From Paralichthys olivaceus (lineage: Eukaryota; Chordata; Actinopteri; Pleuronectiformes; Paralichthyidae), in NCBI RefSeq assembly GCF_024713975.1, contig NC_091112.1, positions 6,262,501 to 6,326,500 of the forward strand: DNA of 64,000 nucleotides, in the 5' to 3' direction. The position numbers and the translations under genes are program-made. Below, one piece after another: positions 34,949-58,470 of the stretch; position 1 is the stretch's first letter; the number at the start of each line of letters is the position of its first letter. A model generated the notes under the pieces. That model worked only from the letters and a program-made list of their open reading frames with translations, was not told where the DNA came from and ran no database searches.

Positions 34949-36380
34949 GCAGGAAAATGTCCAGAAAATTCACAGCGAGCAAGTGGACAAGTTGATGATG
35001 TTTCTAACACACAACAGACATAAAACTATAAAAAATCAAGAGAACAAAAATAATTCAGGATGTGCTATACACGAATAAGATGCAGACAAGTTTCTGTTGT
35101 TTTGATCATATCTGTTCTGGACAATCTCCTGCTGATTTGCTCATATGTGAAAGTTCAAAGTTCATGTCTGAAAACACCCTCTGACTAGATTCTCGGCCGG
35201 GAATTTTTACATTCTTTCAATCTGCGTCAGCTCCGCACAGTGTCGGCCTTGTCGTGCCTGTCTGGAGATTGTTGCTTGTCAGAATACATAGATTGTTATC
35301 TGTAGTGTACATTCCATTGTCCGGTTTCAGACCTGTTCCCTGTGGCTATTGCTGCGATGTAATTAAAATGGAGTATATTTTCTTCAGGTTTTCTGCCTCT
35401 GACTGTTTGTGTGTCATTGTTGGTCTGGGCTGGTTCAGAAGGTATGCGATTATGTGCATGAATTCTTGCATATATGATGCATATGACCCACATGGCCTGA
35501 GGGCTTTACATCAACTGGCCAATGTCTCCCTCTGTGCGAGAGACAGATCTCCTTTGTCCCATTTTGCAGCTAACGACATGGAATATACATTGTACAGCAC
35601 TTCCATTGTTCCAATCAGAAAATACAAGTTAAATATGTCGTCCTGAAGAAATCCGATGTTGGCAAGTGCAGGTCTTTTGTGTGATCCTTAAAAGGCTGCC
35701 TCTGCTCATTTTCAGTGAGTCCCTGCTGTGAATAAACAAAGCATAGCCTGGCTAAAGGCGTCATTATAGGGTTTCAAAAGCTCCCATAACTTCAGAACAA
35801 ATGCAAAGAGTTGGCAGTTCTCTGTGCTAGCTCTGCCTGTTGTGCCTTTTGGCTGCAGCCCCATCATGCCTTGCAACGTCACCCCCCGTGAATGTCTGCA
35901 AGCTGTTGCTCGAGCAGACTGGATGAAAGGCAACCTGTTATTTAGCAGAAAATCTTCGACTCTGGCAATTACACCAAAGGCTTCCCTCGGCAGGCAGTTA
36001 TGTTCGTACTCGTAGCCACATGTGAAATAGTTGATCACTTTTTCTTTGTCATCATTCTCCCCCAGAATCTAACTTTGAAGACGTCCATCTGTTTCGTTCT
36101 CTTTCTACAGGCTATCAGACAAAAGTATATATCAGAGCGGGCCAGACGTTTTATAGCCCATTTACAGTGCATGTGAACAGCATTTCTCTTTTTAATCCCT
36201 TATTCCAAACATGCAGCACATAAGCATTAACCCAGACATAGCTGCAGGCATTTGCATTATAGAAAATGTGATGAAGTGTAATCTCACGCATAGACAGAAA
36301 AGTGTTAGAGCTACGCCAACACAGATGACCTCAAACACTAAAGCTTTTTTTTAATATTTATACCATAGTGCATTTCATTA

Positions 36381-36615
36381 CCCCGGCCAAGGAGGTTATG
36401 TTTTCATTCCCGTCCATTTCTTTGTCATTGTTTTAGTAGGATTGCACAAAACTGCAGGACAGGTTTCCATGAAACTTGGTGGGTGGATGTGGTTTGGATC
36501 AGAGAAGAACCCATTAAATTTTGGTGCTGCTCTGGATCAGATGGTAGATCCGGGGTTTTTGTCACTTTCTTCAACATTGCGGAATATGGTGTTTTTTTAA
36601 ACATTTTCCTCGATT
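36381..36615 (+). repeat. Interspersed repeat family A, 5' part (left arm of an inverted pair)
   Basis: Starts 'CCCCGGCCAAGGAGGTTATGTTTTCATTCCCGTCC' and continues 'TTTCCATGAAACTTGGTGGGTGGATG...AGAAGAACCCATTAAATTTTGGTGC...CACTTTCTTCAACATTGCGG'. It is the cleanest 5' copy in the window. Confidence 0.8.
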
Positions 36616-36656
36616 CCTCAGAGGAGAATCTGATCTCAAGATCAAGATTCAAGATT

Positions 36657-36850
36657 TGAAAACAGTGACAATGTTGAAAAATCCAACGTTAAAGAAAGAG
36701 GAAAGACATTCCTGTATCCACCCCTTTGCTCGGATCTGCACCAAAGTATATTGGGTTCTTCCCTGATCCATACCACATCATTCCACCACAGTTTTGTGGT
36801 TAACCACTTTGTAGTTTTTGTGTAACGCCGCTAAATATGAGACAAACAAA
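36657..36850 (-). repeat. Interspersed repeat family A, 5' part (right arm of an inverted pair)
   Basis: On the minus strand it reads 'GTTTGTTTGTCTCATATTTAGC...GATGTGGTATGGATCAGGGAAGAACCCAATATACTTTGGTGCAGATCCGAGC...TTTCTTTAACGTTGG', parallel to the copy ending 40 bases to its left. The two point at each other. Confidence 0.75.
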
Positions 36851-38011
36851 CACTGATAAAACATAATCTCCTCATCAGATGTAACAGTGATTGAGTGTCA
36901 GGATTCATAAGAGAGGAATCACCTGATAAAGTTGCTGCAGTTACTTGAAACACTGAGAAAAAAATCCATAATAACGACTGGGAAGTAACTTTATATCTCC
37001 GCCTGTGTGCTCTCGTGGCTCGGAGGTGAGAGTTTTGCTCCTCTGATGAGAAGGCTGCAGAGAGCTGGCTTTGCATTTCAATGGACGTCTTGAAGATTCA
37101 GTGTTGTCGACTTTGAGAGCTGTTATTAGGGTGCATCATTTTAGCAGTGCAGCACTAACAGGCCCGGAGTCTGTGCTTGCTCTATTCAGCTGCCAGCTGA
37201 TTATCCTCTGTTGTTGGTTTGAAGTCATGTAAGGTCCCTTTTTTTCTGCTCTTCTTTCTTGGGAAATTAATCAGTGAAAACTTACAGGCAGTTGGATGCT
37301 TCATATTCTCAAAAATGTTTTATCCTCTGCTAAATTGCTTTGCTGTGCTTCATGTGCGTAGTAAGACCATTTCTACCAGGACAATAATAAGATAGATCAA
37401 AAGTTTTGCATGGGAGAAATAAAAACAGTCATAGTGTGTCCAAATTATGAGATACATAAGTCAGGATTTAGATTCACTAAATCAAAATAATGAGATGCTA
37501 AAGCACTTACTTAGTCGAAATCCACCAGGAATGTACGTTATGCTTTCATGTCTGTTGTTCGCCAACTCAGCGTCTTGCCAGAAGACATTATGTTATTCTG
37601 TGGCAAAAGTTGAGTCAGGTTCAATGTTTCTGTCGGACGACCTGTCGTTTTATGTTTGTGTGTGTGTGTGTGTGAGAGAGTATGTGTGTGCTGGCACCAT
37701 TGCTGCTCTGTCAGACTGAATTACGGAGTTGTGTTTTTTTTAATTATGGGCCAAAGTTGCTCTGAAAGTAGCTTTAATAAGAATTTTGGCTTACAGTCAG
37801 TGTTTTATTATTATTCTACAATAAAACACAACTGTACCTACTATATTTTATCCTTTTATTGGTGATTGTTAGCTTTTATACATAGCTTCATTATATCATT
37901 GACTGTAGCAGGTCAGATTTGACCTAAAACTAGACGAGTACATAGGCAGGAATATTACTGTACAGGAACTGAATAAAGATCAACCCCATAAAAATGTTTA
38001 TTTTGTTTTAC

Positions 38012-38228
38012 TAAATCCAGATCATTTTCCAGTTACACAGAGAGGCATTGAGAAATGTACAAAAATGTCAAAAAATGTAGAATCCCACAATGTTAAGGAA
38101 AGTGAAAAAAAGAAAATCTGGAACCACACCCTGATCTGGATCTGCACCAACATTTCATGGGATCTTCTCTCGGCCATACAACAACCTAGTTTTTGCATAA
38201 TCCTGCTGAATAACAAATGACAAACAAA
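38012..38228 (-). repeat. Interspersed repeat family A, 5' part
   Basis: On the minus strand: 'TTTGTCATTTGTTATTCAGCAGGATTATGCAAAAACTAGGTTGTTG...AGAAGATCCCATGAAATGTTGGTGCAGATCCAGATC...CTTTCCTTAACATTG'. Block order agrees with the 36.4-kb copy. Confidence 0.75.
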
Positions 38229-39950
38229 AATATTTGTATCTATTGATTGATTCTTGTATCGCAAAGTGCTTAGTTCTGTACAGTTGTCGGTGTGATCTTA
38301 AATCTCTTAGAGATGGAACACGTCTACATGGTTTTTGTGCATGTTTTCTTTTTTTTGAGTGGTTCTCAGGGGATGACAGCCACTTCCCCACTTCTCAGAA
38401 TTGCTCTTCTCTTGACACTGAGGGAGGCTGAGAAAGACGATGAACGTGCACAGAATGTTCTTCACCTTCTCCCCTCAAAGTGTCACAGTGAGAAGCATCA
38501 GTTAAATTGGGAAAAGTGAAACAGGAGGAAATCTAATGGGGGTTGAGCGGGCGGCGGGGTTGTGCCCGCAGCATGGCCCCACTCAGACCTTGAGACACTA
38601 TAAAAAACATTTCTAGAGACACTAAAGTGACACTGCTGGGAGCAAATCCATCCAGACAGGCTGAGAACCAAGACTGTAAAATGATAGGTTATCATTTCTC
38701 TGCACAGAAAATACTTCTCTTTTCTCCCACCCACACGTTTCACAGCAAAACCTCAAAAACGTCCAGAGACGGGCAGAAGGAGAGACGGGGAGCTGGTAAT
38801 CGAGGCCCAGAGCTGAAGGAGATGGAGGTCAGATGTATCTGATACAGGAAGGGTGAACAACAATGGCAGGTTGAAAGAGCGACGCGATCTGGAATAGAAA
38901 CAGACACATACAGAGAGAGTGAATAAAAAAAAAAAAAGTGGAAGTGAGAGTGAATAAAAAGGTTTGAGTGACTAAGTGACACGGACAGGAAACCAAAAGC
39001 ATGAGCTGGAACAAGACAGACGACCCAGGCAGCAGCCAAAAGTGTATGACAGGACTTTTTCAGGAAGAGAAGACCACACCCTGACCACCGGCGATGGCAG
39101 CCGACCAAAATCTGTGGCGTTTGAACCCAGAGGCTCCGACTCACCCTGTGTAACTTAAGTGTTTCCTCCCATCAGCCCCCACTGACCCTGACTTAGAGCT
39201 TTTAAAGGCCGAAGAGAGAATAAAGGAGCTTCGAAACAGGTCAGCTATGCTAAAACGAAATTTAATCCCAGCATGCAGTGCATCATCACTGCATAAAACA
39301 ACGATGTGAACGAGGCTGAAGAGTCACTCAGGGGTCAGCCTATTGTTCTTTCCCAGCTCATAAACAGCTGCTCTGATACTTACAGGACGCCGGGTTCCCG
39401 TTCCGAGGCGACGACGAGGCTTATAAATGCTACAAATAGCTACACTAACATTAGGTAACCTCCCAGAGGCCCTGTGAGGCAGATACACTCCTGGCTCCTC
39501 TGAGGAGTAACATACGCTCGCAGGCAGACAGGGACCGGTCGTCACGCGTCCCGCTGATAGCGATGGCGCGACCCAGTGTGGAGATGCGGAGACGAACCAG
39601 CTGCCCACGCCAAACCCATTCTGAATCATGGATCTTTCTCGCTGCGTCTCGTGGCCTCCTCCCAGTTTGTAGTGTCACACACTGTTAGCTCACTTCTCGC
39701 TCTGTTTAACACCGATGACTGATAAATTGATTAAAGCCCAGGTTTTTTTGGGGCTTGTTGGTAAATGTTTGATTTAATTTAGCTCCAGTCATGTTGACTT
39801 TGAATCAAACATTTGTTTTTTAGAATAAATAAATATACTCAGCGGTCTTCAAAAAAATAAAACTTTAAAATACTCTTCTAACCATCTGGATGAAAAGTAT
39901 TTCAACTCAAATGTGAAAAGGTTTATCATCAGTTCAAGTCCACATCGCTA

Positions 39951-40235
39951 CGTCTGCCAAGAAGGTTATGGTTTCACCCTCGTCCGTTTGTTTGTTTGTA
40001 AGTAAGATTACACAGAAACCACTGGATGGATTTCCATGAAACTTTCCACTTACAAGATAGGGCGTTTTCAACCTCTACAATTTTCCCAGGGAATAGTTTA
40101 TGGATCCAGATGAAAATGAGTGTGTGCATCTGGTGAAGCTTGATTGAATTCAAGGGGATTGTTCGGTCTTGGTGGAGGTGTGTGCTCGACTGAGAGCCAT
40201 TCTAGAGCACACACCTCGGCCAAGTCCCAACAGTC
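39951..40235 (+). repeat. Interspersed repeat family A, both ends present, with an inverted tail
   Basis: Reads from 'GCCAAGAAGGTTATGGTTTCACCCTCGTCCGTTTG' through 'TTTCCATGAAACTTTCCAC', skips part of the middle, and ends in 'AGCTTGATTGAATTCAAGGGGATTGTTCGGTCTTGGTGGAGGTGTGTGCTC'. The last 26 bases (40161-40186) are repeated in reverse complement at 40206-40231 with four mismatches. Confidence 0.75.
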
Positions 40236-40939
40236 CCTCTAAGAAACGACATTTAAAATCAGAAGATTCACATTTTATTTCGATCTGAACCAAATGTCAC
40301 ATTCACCTGTGACACTTCAACAACTGTCACTTCAACAACTGTCACTGTGTCAAAAAAGCAGTTGGTGCAAACTGAATCTCCGAAGATCAATTGCTGTGAC
40401 TCAAAAGCAAAGAGTTATACAGTCGAGGCACAAGCCGAGGCAGAGAGTTTGATTCATGATCACTTTCCATCTATGAAATGAGGCTTTAAAATCTGATGCA
40501 AACATTTTATGTGTTTTTTTCCCCCCTTGCTAAGATTGTGTTCACAGGGTGTTCTTGATTTCCATGTTGGCTCCATGTTTATCTCTTGACTGCCCTTTAC
40601 ATTTATTACAGCGTTAAAGGTTTCACACTTGCCACTCACATTTACTCAAGCTGCTCCATCGAACGAGCGAGTAAATAAAAAGAATTGTCTCCTCTTGACG
40701 AGCTTCTACTTGGCGGAGCCTCTTCTTAGGGTCAGCGGTTAAGGGGCCTGTCCGCCAGCCTTAATTTATGGCCGTCTCTTTGAAAACACTGGGGAGCTGT
40801 GAGGCTGCGGCACCAGTTTTTGGTGCTACAGCTGTTTTTACTGTCACGGCCGTAAAGCTCCCCTGGGAAGAGAGAGACAAGAGAAGGAGAGAGGAGAACA
40901 ATGGCTTGTCATGCAACTTGCACATGAGCAAAGATTCCG

Positions 40940-41210
40940 AGGAGGTGTGTGTGTGCTTGTACTTGTAGATTGGTGAGGACCATTTTGAGCATAGACCTTA
41001 CAGAGTGAGGACATTTTGGGAAAGTACGGACATTGTGGCCGGTTGTCACTTTTTCAAAGGCTTGTTTGACTTTGGCTTTTAGGGTTAAGGTTAGAATTAG
41101 GGTTAGGCATTTAGTTGTGATGGTTAAAGTTAGGGTAAGAGGCTGGCTAATGTGTTACAGCAATTAGTGTCCTCACTAAGATAGAAGTACAAGAATGTAT
41201 TAGGATGGGT
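40940..41210 (+). repeat. CA-associated interspersed repeat, 'GGTTAGGGTT' family, copy 2
   Basis: A short GTGTGTGTG run is followed by 'GGTGAGGACCATTTTGAGC', 'TGAGGACATTTTGGG', 'TTTTAGGGTTAAGGTTAGAATTAGGGTTAGGCATTTAGTTGTGATGG' and 'GTGTCCTCACTAAGATAGAAGTACAAG'. This is the opposite orientation to the copy at 5990-6370. Confidence 0.8.
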
Positions 41211-41639
41211 GTTGTAGATCATGGTAGAAGATTTCCAGAAGGGTGAGATGAAAGTCAAAGCATCACACCTGTGATTTCATGCCAGAAGGCAACCCTGATG
41301 GCTCTCCTTTTTTTCCCTTCATCTCTGTGCTGTAGCCTTTTCCGGTCTTGGCCATGATTTGGTTCAACTCTGTCCCATTAGTGTGGGTGAGCCATTATCT
41401 CTGTGATTGGCTCCACTGATGAGATCTTCCTGTTTGAGAAACGGTTTGGGTATTTTCCTGAAATTGTTTTAGCACCAAAATCACCTTATAGTCTGGATCC
41501 AGAGAGAACAATTGATCTTTCATTTATAGGAGGATGATTGTGTTCGGAAGCTGGATTATTGGGTTTTATTTAGAGGAGATGATTACAAATTTATCCAAAT
41601 ACATATGTAGTGAAAACAGAGAACCTACAGTTGTTGCTT

Positions 41640-41850
41640 TGAGCTAAATGCAAAAGCCAGCATGTCAACAAACAATTGCAATGCTGCCATATTGATATTC
41701 AGCTTGTTTAATGTTTACCATTGTCATCCTTTGTCATGCTAACTTATGCTAATTGCTAAACACAGCACTGCTGAGGTTGATGGGATAATATACAAGTTAA
41801 CATTATGACCTGATCATGGCACTAGATGAAAAGATAAAGGATGGAGGATG
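41640..41850 (+). repeat. Interspersed fish repeat ('GCTGAGGTTGATGGGA' family)
   Basis: 'CATGCTAACTTATGCTAATTGCTAAACACAGCACTGCTGAGGTTGATGGGA' followed by 'TGACCTGATCATGGCACTAGATGAAAAG' has the block order of a common fish intergenic repeat. It is the only copy seen in this window, so the call rests on recall of the family rather than on an internal comparison. Confidence 0.55.
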
Positions 41851-42591
41851 TCGAGTGCTTGCATCTTATTGATAACACGACTCTATCCCTAATTCGCTAC
41901 CCAGGCTGGCTCCAAATGCGGAATATGGCAGTGTCCATAACATGGGTATTTTGGCTTCATTTCTGGATAGTGACAGGAAGTGGAGATACCTCGTTAATCA
42001 TTATTCACACTCTTCGGGATAACTAAAGAAGGCCTGCACAATTCTTTTCATGCTTAAGATACATACAGGCTGACCAACTCAGCAACAAGTCCCTAAACCA
42101 GAATATAAATATAACTTTTATAGTTACGGCATTAAAGTTACATTATTATGCAGAAATAAAACCTTCTATGGCCTTGCATCATAGTTAATCACATCTCGAC
42201 CACATCATGACGTTGAAATATGAGAGTATAAACACTGTGTGAGAAGAAATGGCTGCAACACACTTTTTAACTGCTGGTTAGAAAGCTGCATTTAAACTTT
42301 ATTTTGTTGATGCTGGAGAGGCAGTCTGACTCTGATTCAAACCCTCTGACACAACAGATCAATAGGCCTTCAGACAAATTACTTCGGGACAGGCCACAGA
42401 ATGCAGGAAACCACCTTGAAAACTTTCACTGCTTGCAAGAATATAACAAAACAAGGAATATTGCTCTTGGTGACAGGCCTGCAGGAAGCAGTGTCATACC
42501 TTGACCCATGCCAGCCGTACCATGCTCCAGTGATCATGCCTCTGTAAAGTAATCACAAGAAAGCTGATCTGGTTTTCCAAAAATATCTTTT

Positions 42592-42597
42592 TTTATT
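42592..42597 (-). other. efna1: Likely poly(A) signal of efna1
   Basis: AATAAA on the minus strand within GTGAAATAAAAAAAG, about 1.5 kb past the efna1 stop codon. The stretch 42600-44127 would be the 3' UTR. It has no repeat element and no other frame of interest. Confidence 0.6.
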
Positions 42598-44127
42598 TCA
42601 CATGAAATGTTCACATTTAGAATATTTATCAAACAGGTCTTCCATATAATCTTCTATATATATTTATATATGTACATATCATACACTTCTTTTTACTTAC
42701 AGATGTACAAAATCAGGTAACAAGAATTCGGATAAAAAAAGACTTGACTTCAATGGTAGTCATACACTGTTGTGCTTCGTTGATCAAGCTAGCCTGTCAG
42801 GTGAAGATGTGCTCGGCGTCTCGCTTTGAGGCCTTGTCTTGTCTTCTGCGAACTGGTGACTCATTTCAAAATCATCCAAAAAACTTTGATGTTATTACAA
42901 GTAAAAATAGTTGATTGCTTACTTTTTTTCTTTTTTAAGTATTTGCCTATTTTCTGCCTGGTGTTTGAAACATGAAGGGCAGCACCATGATAGACAGGGT
43001 TGAAAAAAAACAAAACAACCAGCTCTTCGTGTCAGACGGTTGAACCAAAACAGGAGCAAGATCCAGCACGCAGAAAAGTCCAGCCTCTCTGTGATACACA
43101 CAACATCTCAGTGTTTGCTTTTGGCAGAAAAACATTTTGTCTCGTCACGCTTGCGATCAATCGCTCCGTAGCTCACACACAATCTCTTCCTCTCACTTCA
43201 ATACGCACACTTTTCCTTTCACACAAGTACAAACTCTACCAGGAGAAAGAGAGAGATGAAGCCTCACCACCCTCCCCTCGCTGGCGACAGTAAACCTTTC
43301 CTTTCAGAAGCTCATGGTATTTACAGTAAAACGTCCCAGCTGCAAATGCTATAAATTATCTTCACAGAATGTACAAGTTACACAGCTCAATGTTGTGTGT
43401 TTCCATGTATTACAGAGTGTCAGTGTGATTTTTGAATTGTGTGCGTCTGTACTGTGCAGAATTAGTGCTACAGTATAGAAGCACATGGTCGAGTGTACAA
43501 AAAAAAGGATGGTTGCGATGCCAGCAGCACCCGTGTGTCAATGCTACATTTAGAGAAAGTAATCACTCGGGACGTCAATGCAACTCCATACCGCTACGAG
43601 AACAATACAACAAATAGTACACAACTCTAAAGGGTGGAATAGTGTATACATTGGAGAGATGACTTATCTTTGGCTCAAAAGGTAAGAGATTACTTTTCCG
43701 TTAAATGTCCATATGAAGTTTTATCTAACGGGTTGGTGTTTTTGCTCTTGATTGTTCTCTGGCCTCTCCTCCACTTCTTCATATTTTCTTCTGGGATTAT
43801 CATCCAAAGAGGTGCATGTGTTTTGGCCAGAGAGCCGACCAAAAGTACAAATCAAGGAGAGGTTGGTTTTTCCAAGAAAAACATACCTTTTGAAAAATAA
43901 GACAAAGCACATGAACTTTGTCTCAAATGCTCTGGAGCTTCTCGGCACATGTTGCGCAAGTCTGCGATGTCCGTGCTTTGCAAGCACAAAAAAAAATCCC
44001 CCTGTGGCCAGCACTGGGCATGAAAAACTGTCTTTTTGAGTCAATGGTTTCATCCCCACGGACTGTCTTCATTGTAGTCCCTGAAAGAAAAAAAAAGGTC
44101 TGCCAACAGCAGTTGTTTCATGTCCTT

Positions 44128-56549
<12,422 letters not shown>

Positions 56550-56836
56550 GGTGGAGGAGAGGAAGCGTGCACGAGAGGAATCACAACTCAGGTGGGGTTT
56601 AATTAACAAATATTCAAATAAAAGAAAGAAACTTTAACCGAGAGGAGGTGAGTGGAGCACTGCGCGCACTTTACGCAGGACGCAGCCCGAAGCGCACAAA
56701 AACAAATAAAAAAATAAAGCAAGTCAAGTCTTTGAGGAGTGAAAACTGCAGAGAGGTCGCGACAACTCGTCAAATCCGTAGTGAATGAAGCTGGAGGTGC
56801 GTGGAGGCTGGTTTTGTGAAACGCCCACAGCCGCGA

Positions 56837-56866
56837 GCCCCGCCCCCCATGTCGGAGATGGCCAAT
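56837..56866 (-). promoter_or_regulatory. efna1: efna1 promoter: inverted CCAAT box and GC box
   Basis: On the minus strand ATTGG (56866..56862) is followed by a GC box, GGGGGGCGGGGC (56848..56837), about 290 bases ahead of the efna1 start codon. The area is rich in CpG and has no TATA box at a usual distance. The 5' UTR would be about 200-250 bases. Confidence 0.6.
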
Positions 56867-58408
56867 CAGAGGGCTGTCCGAGAGACGCGAGCTCCGCAGG
56901 TTCCTGTGCACAACATTACAGCGTCATATATTCATGAGCCTCTAACATATATTTAACACATGTTGACTGTGATTTACAGAATTTAGAAGTATTACATCAC
57001 AGGCACCTGTTTTTTTTTTATTAGAGTAACTTAATCCTATTGCCTGGTAGATTGAATTAAATTTACATTTTGCAGTATAAATGTTATCCAATAATAACCT
57101 ATATCTTAGTACACATATTATGTAAATAACTATAGAAGCAGCTCTAATTTAAGAACAGCTACACCTACAATGATCAATTGTTCATCATTTTGTCATGTAA
57201 TCAGTTTTTTCTATCATGTTTGCTTACGTGCAAATTAAACTCCTACAGGAGGTAAAACAAATTAAAACTATTTCTATCTTGCACTTATCTAAAGAAAGAT
57301 AAAAAATGCTGTAAAAAAAAGGTACATGGGAGTGAACAAAACGAGAAATTAGAAAGAAAACAAACAACATCCATAAAAAACAGGGATTCAAAATCTTCCC
57401 TATAATATGCTTGAAGCAATTATCTATACAAATACAGACTTAATCCATGTAGAGTTAATAAAACAGCTCAGTCATACTTTACAAATGAGAGCCATAAATT
57501 ACAAGTTGCAAAAAAAACATGTTTTATAGAATTTGCAAAGTGATAACGTTAAGCTGTTTCTCCAGGTTTTGCCGTCCACCCACGAGTGAGTTAAGTTTTT
57601 CTCCTCAGTCCTTATCTATCATTCAAGTGCACCACCCTTGCTCGAGTACTGGTTGGGCAACATCCTGTGTGTTTGCACAGTGACTTCTTGCACTGAAGGT
57701 GGTGTTTTTATCCAACAGGTTTTCAATGACTCCTTTGTGTGAGCGCAGACATTTAGAGGCCACTGTCAGTGTATACAGTATGCAAAGCTTTATGTTAAAT
57801 CAAAGGGTTTCAACTGGTCAAAAATGGAAAGAAAAGATAATTGCACGCGTTAAGATTGTACATTCAACTAGGAGCACATTAGCTTCAGAAATGCATACCC
57901 TGATTCTCATTTTCTCTTCCACTGACATGAGTAATCTGGACCCCGAGCTGCTCGTTCAGCCTGGTGAGCCATATTGCCGGAGGGGGTTTTCAGGCCTGCT
58001 TCTGCTTGACATGGCACTTCATTTGCTATGCCTGCTTAGCACTGTAACAGCTCCAAAGATATCACAGTAAACAAGAAAATACAAGCAGGATGAAGGAAAA
58101 CCTTTGTGCATATTGAATATAATAGCACAGAGTCTATGGGCATGTGGATGCAGGGACGTCATCAGGTGAACGCTGCAGGGAAAATGTTGTTGGTCCATGT
58201 TGAAGAAAGGCAGAGAGGGACTGCAGATGGTGCAAGTTTCTCCTGATGTAACCACAATGTAAGACTCCATGAAACCTCATGATTTTCTGAATGAAGCAAT
58301 CAATCATGTTTTTCTTTCAACTGAACTCGATTGGATTAAACCACAGGAACATGGATGAAACTTTAGAAGGTCAAGGCTTTCAGAGTTGTTCTGATAGATT
58401 CACCAGAT

Positions 58409-58470
58409 AATTAAACTGTCAGGTGAGACTGCTGATTGCACATCAACACACGTTTTCTGACAGTTTAATT
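58409..58470. repeat. Perfect 14-bp inverted repeat, 34-nt loop
   Basis: AATTAAACTGTCAG (58409-58422) is exactly complementary to CTGACAGTTTAATT (58457-58470), in a non-repetitive, mixed-composition block about 1.9 kb upstream of the efna1 start codon. Confidence 0.92.

Larger units (their letters stand above)
34960..42580. other. Gene-free interval between the converging dpm3 and efna1 3' ends
   Basis: No exon is supported. It is dominated by interspersed repeats: family A copies at 36.4-36.9, 38.0-38.2 and 39.95-40.25 kb, the CA-associated repeat at 40.95-41.2 kb and another fish repeat at 41.64-41.85 kb. Low-repeat blocks at about 35230-35660, 39160-39300 and 40670-40870 are mixed in composition and could be regulatory, which is inference only. 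Confidence 0.6.
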
